A stretch of DNA of 64,000 nt from Anagrus nilaparvatae (lineage: Eukaryota; Arthropoda; Insecta; Hymenoptera; Mymaridae). Shown one piece after another: positions 11,701 through 23,700 of the stretch. The translations under genes and the position numbers were made by a program. Position 1 is the first letter of the stretch, and every line of letters begins with the position of its first letter. The notes under the pieces were generated by a model. It did not search any database and had not been told where the DNA came from. It saw only the letters and a list, made by a program, of their open reading frames with translations. The stretch is from the NCBI GenBank assembly GCA_022575985.1, contig JAKSXM010000247.1, positions 2,751,501-2,815,500 of the forward strand, written 5' to 3'.

Positions 11701-14700
11701 CATAAACCTCATAAACTAACTCCTAACTCCTTTTCTGTATGCCATTTTAATGCCAGTTCTCTGTGCAAACCAAATCGTTTAGATTTTTGTAGATCTTATT
11801 TTTCCTCCGCAAAACACCATGTTATTGCAGTCTCTGAAACCTGGTTCAACTCCGCTTTCACTGACAAAATGGCTCATATTCCTGGATACTCGCTAATCCG
11901 AAATGATAGACAAGGTCGTAGCTCAGGCGGTATTGCCCTATATATACGAGAAAATCTAAAATATAGAATTCTCAAAATGAGCCAGGAAACGGGCGAACTC
12001 AAACTTCCCGAATACCTAATCTGTGAAATTACCTTTGCCAACACCCGTATCATGGTTGCTGTTACTTACAGGCCGCCTGACTCCCCTTTCCACAGAGGTA
12101 TCAATTTCCTTGATGTTTTAGCTGATGCCGCCGCAAATTACAGCAACAAAATAATTTTAGGTGACCTAAATGCCAACATGTGTTACTTTAACCACAAATC
12201 AAATTTAATCTATGACTTCATATCAAAAAATAAATTATACTTAGTACCTCATGGAGACACTCATATAGGCCCCACAAATGATTCAGCCATTGACCTTAGT
12301 ATCATTGATGAAAATGATCGAATACTTTCATTTAGCAAATTACTTTTTATCAATAGTCACTATCTTACTCAGTTCTGTTTAGACCTCTTTGTACCTAAAA
12401 CCCCTCCTACCAAAATATCCTACAGAAATATTGATGGTATAAATCAAAACGAATTCACCCTAAGGTTACTTGAGTTCAATTGGTCCTTTGCATTCACTAA
12501 TTTAGATATTGATCACATTTGGAACACCACAGCTTCCAATATAATCAAAGTTTTGGATTCTCTTGCACCTATAAAAGAATTCACTATTGACAAAAAGTCA
12601 TCTCCCTGGCTCTCCCCCGAACTAAATGCAGAATCAGCCAAACTTGACAGGCTCTACAAAAGTTATAAAAATAATAGAATCCCTCAAAAATTAAATGCTT
12701 ATAGGGATTTTAAAGAAAAATTACTTGAGAAAATCACCACTGCCAAAAAGAACTACTACTCAGATAAACTTTCTACAAAAAACCCACCTGCTACCATTTG
12801 GAAAGACCTTGACCATCTTGGCCTAACTAACTCTCCTCCATCTCGGAAAAATTTCCTCTCGCCAGATTCAATAAACAGTTATTTTATCTCAACGCAAAAT
12901 GCGTCAATTTCTAATAATATCACTCATTCTCCAATTGGCTCCCCATCTAGGCCCCCCTTCAAATTCAAAAACATTACCAGCGATGATCTCCAATGGGCTT
13001 TCAAGCAATTTAGCACTAAATCTGTTGGCCCCGATGGGATATCTCTCAAAGTTCTAAAACTTTGCCTTCCGGTTCTTTCCAAAGTTTTCATATCTCTTTT
13101 CAACAAGTCCATAATCTTAAACAAAATCCCCTCAGCTTGGAAACACAGCAATATTCTCCCAGTAGCAAAAACCTCTAATCCCTCTTCCCCAGCAGACTAC
13201 AGACCAATATCTCTTTTATGCATAATCTCTAAAATACTAGAAAAAATCCTCCATAAACAAATTATCGAATACATCACTCACCACAATATTCTTGACTCTT
13301 TTCAGTCTGGTTTTCTTAAAAATCACAGTACAAACTATTTACTCACAAACCTAACTGATGATATCTGTAAAGGCTTTCACCAAGATCGCATCACTATACT
13401 ACTTCTTTTAGATTTATCTAAAGCCTTTGATAGGGTTTCCTATACTATCCTTCTGGACAAGCTTTCTGCTATTGGTTTTTCTCCCCAAGTTGTTGGCTGG
13501 TTCACAGAATATCTATGTAACCGTACCCAGTCAGTTATTTTGGAAAATAAGTCCTCTTCTACACTTAACATAGTCAGCGGGGTTCCCCAAGGGTCAGTCC
13601 TTGGTCCCTTACTGTTCCTAGTTTACATAAATGACCTTGGCCGTAAAATCATTTACTCAAAGCGCCTAATGTTTGCTGACGATCTCCAAATTTACTTGCA
13701 AGTACCTTACAAAGATTTAAATTTGGGAATGTCCCTACTCCAAAATGATCTTCATGAAATTGAAAATTGGTGTTCTTCCAACAACTTCAAAATAAACATT
13801 GACAAGTCCAACTTCATGATCTTTAGCAAAAAATCAAGTACTTTCGACAGTAATACTTCCTTTTATTTTAGTGGCACTAGAATCCAGCTTACTAAAACCG
13901 TAAAAAACCTTGGTCTCTTCATTGATTAGGACATGAAATGGCGTTCTCAAGTCAACCACATAGTAAAATCGGCCAATAATGTCCTCTATAGGTTAAGACA
14001 TTTCAAGCACTTAATCAACTCGAACCTCCGTAAGCAGCTTGTTACTGCTCTTGTTTTTCCCATCCTTGACTCTGGCGTCTTTCCCATGGGTAATTTGCCT
14101 GACCATCAATATAATCGCCTACAAAAATTATTAAACGCCTCCGTCAGATATGTCTGTGATATTAGATACCCGTTTCGCACCTCCCCTGACAGAATAAAGC
14201 TTGGATGGCTAAACGTTAAACTCAGAGCAAAATACTTAAGTGCTGTCCACATTTATAACGTACTAAACAATGGGATACCTGCATATCTCAAGGAAAAAAT
14301 CAAAATCTATATTCCTGCAAGAACCCTCCGCCCTAAAAATCGTCCTCACCTAGTAGTTGATACATCCACTAACCCTATTTACAATAATTCCTCACTCGTA
14401 TTCATGATCTCCTTCTGGAACTCTCTCCCCAAAGAAATCCGTCTGTCAAGCTCAGTGGAAGTTTTCAAATCTAGTCTTTACCAACATCTCCTTGAGATTG
14501 ACAGACGTGAATCTAACCTCCCCTAACTCACATTTACTCCTACATTCCATACACTTTAAATCTCATAAGCCTCTTTTCCCCTCTACCCCTATTTTCTAGT
14601 TTATAATTATTATCATATTGTATTATTATATTAATTTTTTATATATTGTAAATATTTTATTATACCAAATTTAATTAGCGTGTAGCAACAAATTTTTATC

Positions 14701-14758
14701 TATTTAATTAATGTACTTCAATATTTTTTGTACAATCTTGTACGATAATCTTATTAAT

Positions 14759-14789
<31 letters not shown>

Positions 14790-17700
14790 GGTGGTAGTCG
14801 CGGCCTATTTTTTTTTTTCATTTTTGGTGCTCATAAAACGTAGAAATGCACATATATATGGCTCATTTTCATTTTTTTTACAAAAATAGATTTAAAGAAA
14901 ATAATATAAAAATCTTGTTTTAGTGCTGTAATTTTTAGAAAACATAAAATAAAAGATTTTTTTTTAAAGGATCAACTATTGTTATTGTCATTATAACATT
15001 GTAAAATTAAAAAATTTTTATTATTGTGCTTTAAACTGCGTATTTCTTGAGGTATAAAAAAGTATTTTTATGTTTTTGTGAATAAATACGAATTTTTTTA
15101 AATAAAAAAATTTATTTAAATTTTCTTATAAAATTAATTCTTGAAAAGAATTATTTTTAATAAGAAATTTAACGCACATAACGGAACAAACAGATTTTTA
15201 GCGGTCTATTTCGGCTCTTGCAAAAATAAATTAAAAATTAAAAATTTTTTTAATTTTTTCGTCATATTTTAAACTAAAATAGCATCTAAAACATTAATTT
15301 AAGGTTAAATAGCTGTTGGTACATCTAAAATTAAGTGAAATACAAACTTTAAAAAAAAGAAAATAAAAACCCATGCACTTGTTTTGCTTAAAACATCAAC
15401 TTCTTGATAGGATCGGTAAAGGCTTTTTTGTCATATTTTAGCCAGAAATTTTTTTTTCAAATTAAAATTTTGTTTTTTTTTATGATGTATGGACAACAAC
15501 TTTTTGAAATACAAACTTTAAGACAAAAAAATTTGTAAATTCTTACTACAATCGGTATAAACAACCACGTGACACTATTTTTTCAAAAAAAATGGAAATG
15601 AGCGATATATAATATAAAATACATATTATAATAATTTTATTAACTTTTAATTTTAGTTTGTGTGATTAATTACAAATAGTTCAAGTTTTTTTCTTAAAAT
15701 TATTGTAAACAAATTATAAACAATTTATAGCTCAAATTTTTTTACATATTCTTCTATACTTCAACTGCGTGCTCAAGAAATTTGAGACAATTTGAAGAAT
15801 TTTTCTGACCACGAAAATAGGTTAATTAGTGAAAATTAATTTGTTTATAACTTTTTTTTAAGAAACAATTTTTTGAATCGGCTTAAAAGGCTTTTTTAGT
15901 CTCAATGAAAGTTAGTATCCACGAAAAATTCATAACATTTATTCAAAAAAAGGAATACTTTTATAAGCGAAAAACCTCAAAAATTTATTTTTTTTTATAA
16001 ACAATTAATTGTTAAAAAAAACGCTCAACTTTTTTTTGGAACAAACTATACCACCATATTATATAATATATTGTTTATCTAAAAAAAGAAAAAACAAACT
16101 TACTTGATATTTACCGTAGTTTAACGTTTTTCACTGCAAGGGGAGTGGTTCAATAAAGTTATTAAGTGTAATACTTTAAGGTAAAATTACGTAAGAACTC
16201 TTTAGGAATACTAACCAATCTTGTATCTTCTCCAGTATCAAAGCTTTTTGATGTTGATAAGGAGTAATTATTCCAATTCTTATTTTAGTATCTCCTCTAC
16301 CGAATTTGGCACTTGTCATAATACAATTAATTAAATTTCCAACGAACTGTGCTTCTTGAGTATTGGAAAACTTTTGATTATCTTGATTACTATCAAGATT
16401 AAGAACGCGGTATGGATGTAGAGGGAAGCTTTTTATGCTATTTACTTTGTCTTCGAGTTTTCCATTGTAAAAGAATTTATTTGGCCAGTAAGATATAGAG
16501 CTAACCATGCGATATTGCATATTTAACAACATTAGAGGATTATTTTTATAGTCTGATTCAACTTGAGGTTGGAGTCCTTCTTTCAGTCTCGTAAATAAAG
16601 ATTTATCAAGACCAAGCTTTTTTGCTTCCTGTAAATTTATTAAAACAGTAAATTAATTAATTATTAAATTAAAAGAATATGGTAGTGCTATTAACGTTAA
16701 CGACAAAATAATCTAACGTATTTAATTATCAAAAATGATGTTTGTCAAGTGATAAAAGTTTTTGAATGTAAATTTGTACACTATGAAAAATATAGAGTAT
16801 TGCCAAGCTATGCGAAGTTGACGCAACCTAAGCGCGAAGGTAAATACGGCGAAGCGAATATTTACTTGAATCAACTTAAGCAGTGACTTGACGGGAGATC
16901 TCGTGATTCAATTGAAAGCAAGCTTCTTTCAGTAAAATATTAGCTTGATACAAAAAATGGAATTGGGCTAATTTAAGCTAATTCGAATTTGTTATATCCA
17001 AATATAACATTGAAATAAATTCAAGCTTATCTTAGACATAAAAAAAAATATAGTACAAGCCCGTAAATATAATAAACTCCCTGATTTAAGGAGTTATAAC
17101 TCCCTGAAATTTCTGTCATCTCCTCGAATACCTTCGGGATGAAAATGGACCGTATGAGGGAAAACTGATATCCTGGAGGCGAAATTTTTAATTTTTTATC
17201 ATAAACAATTTTCCAATTTTCCAATATAGCGGACCAAAAAACATGAAAATAAAAACTTTCTACATTTCCTGGGGGTTTTCGGAGTCGAGAAAAACGTTTT
17301 GAAAAATGAAAATTTTAATTTTTTGTCCCAGCATATTTTCCAAGTTCTTCAAGATGGCGGACCAGAAAACATGAAAATAAAAACTTTCTACATTACCTGG
17401 GGGTTTTCGGAGTCGAGAAAAACGTTTTTATAAATGAAAATTTTATTTTTTTGGTCCCAGCATATTTTCCAAATTCTTCAAGATGGCCGACCAAAAAAAA
17501 ATGTAAATAAAAACTTCATAAAAACGATTTTCTCGACCTCTAAACCCCTTGGCAATGTAAAAGGCTTATTCTAAAATGTTTTTTGGTCCGCTATATTGGA
17601 AAATTGGAAAATATGCTGGGGCAAAAAAATTCCAATTTTCATTCATAAAAACGTTTTTCTCGACCTCGAAAATCCCCTGGCAATGTAAGAAGCTTATTCT

Positions 17701-20700
17701 GAAATGTTTTTTGGTCCGCCATATTGGAAAATTGGAAAATATGCTGGGGCAAAAAAATTAAAATTTTCATTCATATAAACGTTTTTCTCGACCCCGAAAA
17801 CCTCTAGGTAATGTAGAAAGTTTATATTTTCATGTTTTTTGGTCCGCCATTTTGGAAAATTGGAAAATATGCTGGGGCAAAAAAATTCCAATTTTCATTT
17901 ATAAAAACGGTTTTCTCGACCTCGAAAATCCCCTTGCAATGTAAAAAGCTTATTCTGAAATGTTTTTTGGCCCGCCATATTGGAAAATTGGAAAATATCC
18001 TGGGACAAAAAAATTAAAATTTTCATTAATAGAAACGTTTTTTTCGACCCCGGAAACCCCCAGATAATGTAGAAAGTTTCTATTTTCATGTTTTCTGGTC
18101 CGCCATCTTGAAGAACTTGGAAAATATGCTGGGACAAAAAATTAAAATTTTCATTTATCAAAACGTTTTTCTCGACTCCGAAAACCTCCAGGTAACGTAG
18201 AAAGTTTTTATTTTCATGTTTTTTGGTCCGCCATCTTGGAAAATTGGAAAATATTCTGGGGCAAAAAAATTAATATTTTCATTAATAGAAACGTTTTTGT
18301 CGACCTCGAAAACCCCCAGGTAATGTAGAAAGTTTCTATTTTCATGTTTTTTGGTCCGCCATCTTGGAAAATCGGAAAATTGTTTTAGATGAAAAATTAA
18401 AAATTTTTCCTCCAGGATATCAGTTTTCCCTCGTACGGTCCATTTTCATCCGTATTCATAAGTATTCGAGGAGATGATAGAAATTTCAGGGAGTTATAAT
18501 TAATACGTAATTCAAACATATAGTTACCGGATTCAGCCTAATATTAAGTTGACCTGAGTCTAAAAGACAGCTATTTTAACAAATATACATCAGCTGACTC
18601 AAGGTTGGGATGCATTGATTTAACCCCGTTAACTTGAATCAAGGGATTATTGACTTTCGGGGACTTAATGGGTACGAAGTTAATATTAACTTCTTAAAAT
18701 TTTATTATTTTTTATAGTGTATACTAACAGCCAGATAATTCCGAGGATAATTCAACTAGAATCCAACCTGTCCCCCTGCAATTATGTAATCAAACCGCCA
18801 ACTAGTTTTGATTTCAATATATTTAAAAAATTTTTGCATTATCAAATATTTTTTTTAGTTACTTACGATAATGTACAGTAAACTATTTTAAACTATTTTT
18901 TTTAATAGACATCAAGACGAAAAAATACCGAATAATTGTAGAATGCTCCCTTAAGTACACTGTAAAAAGTAACTTTCTTAGATTAACAAAAAAAATAGAA
19001 TTTTTTCGAAAAATTAGTAAATTTTAAAAAATTTTTAATGTTTTACTACTAAACGTGGTATACATTTAAATACTCAACGTAGTAAATATCAAACATTATT
19101 GTAGAAAATTATTGAAAATTTTTTTATCGATTTTTTTTATCAAATTATTAACATCATTTGTTCGTAAAGACCAATAACTTCATTTAATTAATTATCAAAA
19201 ATATGACGAACAATAAAAAAATTAAAATTTATAAATTTTCAAAAAATTTGGTAAATATTCGATAAAAATCGTAAATTTACTAAATTTAGTACATTATCGA
19301 AAAATTCGAGAATTCTCGATTTTTTTTGTGATTTTACGAAAAAAGTTGTAAATTCACAACTATTTTTCGGAAATTTACAACTATTTTTTGTAAATTTTCG
19401 AAAAAAAATGGTAAATTATTAATTTTTCTTGCGAATTCACAAAAAAAAATCGAGAATACTTGAATTTTTTGTTAATAAACTAAATTTAGTAAATATACGA
19501 TTAAGAAAGTTACTTTTTACAGTGTATAATTCCGATCTTTTAAAATTACGGATTCATTAAAAATAATTATACTCACAGTAGACATAACCGTTGCAGGTAA
19601 TTGATTAGGATCTCCAACAAGAATCAAAGTTTTAATTCCTAGCATCAAAGGTATTAATGTTTCTGCTTCACAACTTTGAGTAGCCTCATCAACTATGCAC
19701 GCAGATATCTTCTCGTCATTTCCTCTATTTTAGAATAGAAAAAGGAAAAAACTTTAAAAGAAAATTCATTACTAAAAATTAATTTAATTTACCCAAAAAT
19801 TTTTTCCATCTGTCCATTATAACATGATGATAGCGTGCATGCAATAATATTAGCATGTTTTATAACTCGATCTCTTGCGCTGGCTTGGAGTTTAGCCATC
19901 TCTGCTTCATCTTGTTCCTATTAGCAGAATTCACGTAATGTATAACTTGTAGGTGGGAAATTTTTATTGAATTTTAATTTTAACTTCATACTTACTAAGC
20001 TTTTTTTTGCGATTGATTCGTACTGTCTTTTAGCTTCTTCAAGATCTTTTTTATATGTGCAGTTTGTTGGATTGCTTGAAACTAATGATTCTAAAGCTTC
20101 TATGTCAGATTTTAATTTATGTTTCTGCAATCAAAAAGTTTATAATATTAAATAAAATATGTAAGAAGGTTACGCTAACGACTGAAGATTTTCAAATAAA
20201 ACAAATAATAAAGCTTTAAAACTGTAAAATGATAGCCAACGATAGCAATAGGAATGTCTCAATTTAATGAGTTTTTTTTCAAACTCATTAAATTGAGAAA
20301 AACTTCAAGTTTGATATATTTCTAGATTAGCGGATTCATTAATGCAGGGTTGGAAATATACGGGTGATTTTGACACGCATTAATCGTATGCCGTATATAT
20401 GGAAAAAAATTATACAAACCCGTATCCATATGTACGGGTAAAGTTAATATTGATCCGTACAAATTTTTGCGTATATTCTGGTAAAAATATACGGAACCCC
20501 TATTTTAGGCATTCATACAAACAGCTAAAAAAAGTTGAGACCCATATTTACGGATCTATTCTATACGAAACCGTATATCATTGACCCGTATATACTGATA
20601 TGCGGAACCGTATATCACCCACCCGTATATACTTTACTTTTTTCACCCGTTTATACGGATGCCTGAAATACGGGATCCATAGACTGTTAACCGTATATAC

Positions 20701-23700
20701 GAATAGAATCATATACTGGACCCGTATATATGGGTGAATAATATACGTTCCCGTATACCATTGATCCGTTTACGCGTGTCACAAATTTTTTTAGCCGTTT
20801 GTACGAATGCCTCAAATACGGGTTCCGTATATTGTTGACCATATATACGGATAGGATCATGCTGGAACCATACACCTCTGATCTGTATATATGGATGAAT
20901 GATGTACGGCTCCGTTTTCATTCTTGTCCGTATTATTAATGTATAAATACTTTTCTTTATTAAATTGGATGATTAAAGATTTGACCCGTATATACGGGTG
21001 TCTAAAATACGGCTAGGCTCCCATAAAGTGAAAACCGTATATAAGGCTAGCATTATACGGGCCCCGTATTTCGAGTAACCGTATATACGGGTAAATGATA
21101 TGCAGTCCCGTATACGACTCATCCGTTTGTACGGTTAATTAAAGTTTTGACCCATATATACGGTTATCTAAAATACGGGAACCGTATGATAAATGGACCC
21201 GTATTTCTATCAACCTCATATACGGTAGAAAAATGTTGAGAACCGTATATATGGTTTAGAAATTACGGGTCCCGTATAAATTAAGCCGTATTTACGGCTT
21301 TGAAAATTCTGATCCGTACATTTAATAAGAAAACATAAGAAAACAGTTTTTAAAAAAATTTTGCGTGTCTACTTTCAAGAAATTCGCTTGAAAGGCTCCG
21401 ATTTTGCTCAACTTTTCTATTTTATTTATGTATTTTATAGTTTTTAATAGTTTTTTTGCAATATCAATTAAAAGTTTGCAACACTGCAATTATTCTGTGC
21501 GCAGGCACACGTATAGCATAGGTTTATTGGTAATCATCTCCTCAGCGTAGGGCACATACATCGGCCCATGTATGGCAGAAGATTTTTATTCTTTTTTTAT
21601 TAACATCAAAAAAAATTATTTACTTGATTCAGGATTTGAATTCAAAACACCCTTTAAAATTTTAAAGAGGGTTGATGATTATATGAGTGCAGCCAATATT
21701 CGTATTTAAAATTGATGCCATAAATGGCTGTAAAATGTTGTATCTTATTGTATTTAAATTAAATTGATTAGCAACCAGATTTTTCAAGTTCTATTAGAAA
21801 GTACTTTCACAGTCGGAATATTTTCCAGTTTTTTCTAAGGTGGCGAAATAGAAATTAAAATATTGACCTACAAACCGTACGAAAAAGTAATACTTGACGA
21901 TAAAATTTAATTCGAAAAAATTTTTTGAATTTCCAACATGGTGGACCATAAAATTTATTTAAAAACTTCTAAAAATTATAAATATTTTTTTCAAAATAAT
22001 TTTATAGTCGATACATTATTTAAAGAATGGATACAAATAGAGAGTGTATTAAAACAGCCTTATCGCTTCTAAAAAATCCAATAATACTAGCTAAAATAGA
22101 CCAGTGTTTAAGAAAATTTAAAAAGAAATTCAACAAGCCCAGAAACTTTATATTTTTCCAATAAAATAAAGGAAAAATATTTAATTGAAAATTTTTTAAT
22201 GTATCAGGTGTTCCTTATGGGATTTCATTTTGTTTTTTAAAGTTCTTTATGAATATTGACTTGTCAAGTTTCTTACGCATTATCGCATATAAAGAAAGTG
22301 AAATAAGAAAGGTCGACATAATTTTTTTAAATTTTAATTAAATGATTAATAATTCCATAAGAATGCATAATTCGCACAAACTTAATGTAAAAAGGTATTC
22401 AGTTATAAAATTAATAAAATTTTCAAAGTTTTTTTTACAAGCCTTTCAAAAGCCCCCCTAAAAATTCGTCACGCCGTGAAAGGGCACCTTAAGAGATTAA
22501 ATCAAGAGGTGGGTGTGTAGCATAGTTAGGATTATGTATGTTGCGACACATCTTTTTGTGTGGAGTTCGAACTTAAATTACTCCAGATAAGTATACAAAA
22601 TAGTGTATTATATAAGAAAACAAATACAAAACAATTTTAAATTGGACCTCAAAATAAAAAAATCTGTCGCGAGACATTTATTCCTAATTATGTTATATAC
22701 CGGCTGCTTAATACTGTCTTTTTTATTGTCCATTTTTAAACAATGTATCAAAAACGAATGTACATACTAACTATCTATTCGTTGGTATCAACTATTGAAT
22801 CAATTTGAAAAAAATATTTATATTTATAATTTTCATAAATTTTTAAATAAATTTTATGGTCCACCATGTTGGAAAAACAAAAAAACTTTTTAGCACCAAA
22901 AAAATTCTTTGATTTAATGATTGCTACATAATGGATTATTATGGTGATGAAAATAAATATATTAATGAACTACCCCGAATAGAATCTAAGTTTGGAAGCC
23001 GTACTTAAAAGTCTGGCCCAGATCCGGCTTCCGTATTTCGCCATACTTCGTCTTCGACAATATATCGTTTAATCAACTAAATTTATTTAACTGAAACTTT
23101 GTTATTTTACTAAAGAAACTTTTTTTTTTAATTTTAAACACTTTTCATGATAAAATTTATAAAATTTTAAATTTTAATTAAAGAAAAAAAAATACGTAAA
23201 GTATAAACAAATATGCTTGTATTATAACCTAAAAAATAATGTATACAATTTTATAAAATAAATAACAATCTTAAAATTATTTATCCATAACACAAACAGA
23301 AACAATAAAAATACACGTTTTTACAAATGAATATTACTTAATTTAATAAAATATAATTAAATTTTTATCACCCATGTTGTTTATTTATATTTGTTTTATA
23401 CGCTAAGTTCGGAATTATAATAAATGCTGATCTGGCCTTGGTCCGGGTTCCATACTTGGCCGGATCTGGAAAGTATGGCTTCCAAACCGGGCCAGAGCAG
23501 CCCATACTTGCAGATTCTATTCGGGACCTTTAAAAAACATTGCATTAGCAAAAAACCTGATTCTATCTCTTTAGAAGCTAATAATAGAAATTGAGACAAA
23601 ATTTTAATTTTCCAAACTTTTTTTAGCTACAAAATTAATTTAATTGCAATTTTTTGTCAAAGGCTTTAGTGACACTTTAATCATTCTTAAAAATTAATTT

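Larger units (their letters stand above)
11158..14785 (+). mobile_element. Non-LTR (LINE, Jockey/CR1-group) retrotransposon with poly(A) tail
   Basis: The copy encodes a Pro/Ser/Gln-rich segment, then an AP endonuclease and reverse transcriptase, and ends with AATAAA (14756) running into an A tract of about 27. One reading frame runs from 11158 to 14526 and is broken only by TAG at 11626-11628 and TAG at 13927-13929. No ORF1 zinc knuckles are seen, so the copy is probably 5'-truncated. A target duplication was not identified. It lies antisense to the helicase gene in intron 12. The C-rich, GC-richer codon use differs strongly from the host DNA around it. Clade placement is from general layout only. 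Confidence 0.93.
5122..16215 (-). other. Helicase intron 12 (11.1 kb)
   Basis: This intron separates helicase motif IV from motif V. It contains the nested foldback (5308-8028), an inverted pair 8349-8568/15912-16142, a dispersed repeat (10658-11060) and an antisense LINE copy (11158-14785). The parts at 8569-10657 and 14786-15911 are AT-rich, with no gene that I can support. Confidence 0.75.
16629..19576 (-). other. Helicase intron 11 (2.9 kb)
   Basis: It contains the 128-bp monomer element (17097-18496) and a CACTG-family MITE (18958-19524). The rest is AT-rich without a gene. Confidence 0.75.

Noticed and set aside
11158..14785. Idea that the LINE is a host gene or a virus
   Set aside because: AP endonuclease plus reverse transcriptase order, AATAAA and poly(A) tail are diagnostic of a non-LTR retrotransposon; no LTR, protease, integrase or envelope is present.
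17576..18161. Several 60-90 aa frames in the 128-bp monomer array
   Set aside because: They repeat with the monomer and occur on both strands, so they are frames of repeat DNA.
20399..20921. Frames in the CCGTATATACGG array
   Set aside because: They consist of translated repeat words only (YGSS, YTG) with no domain or splice signal.
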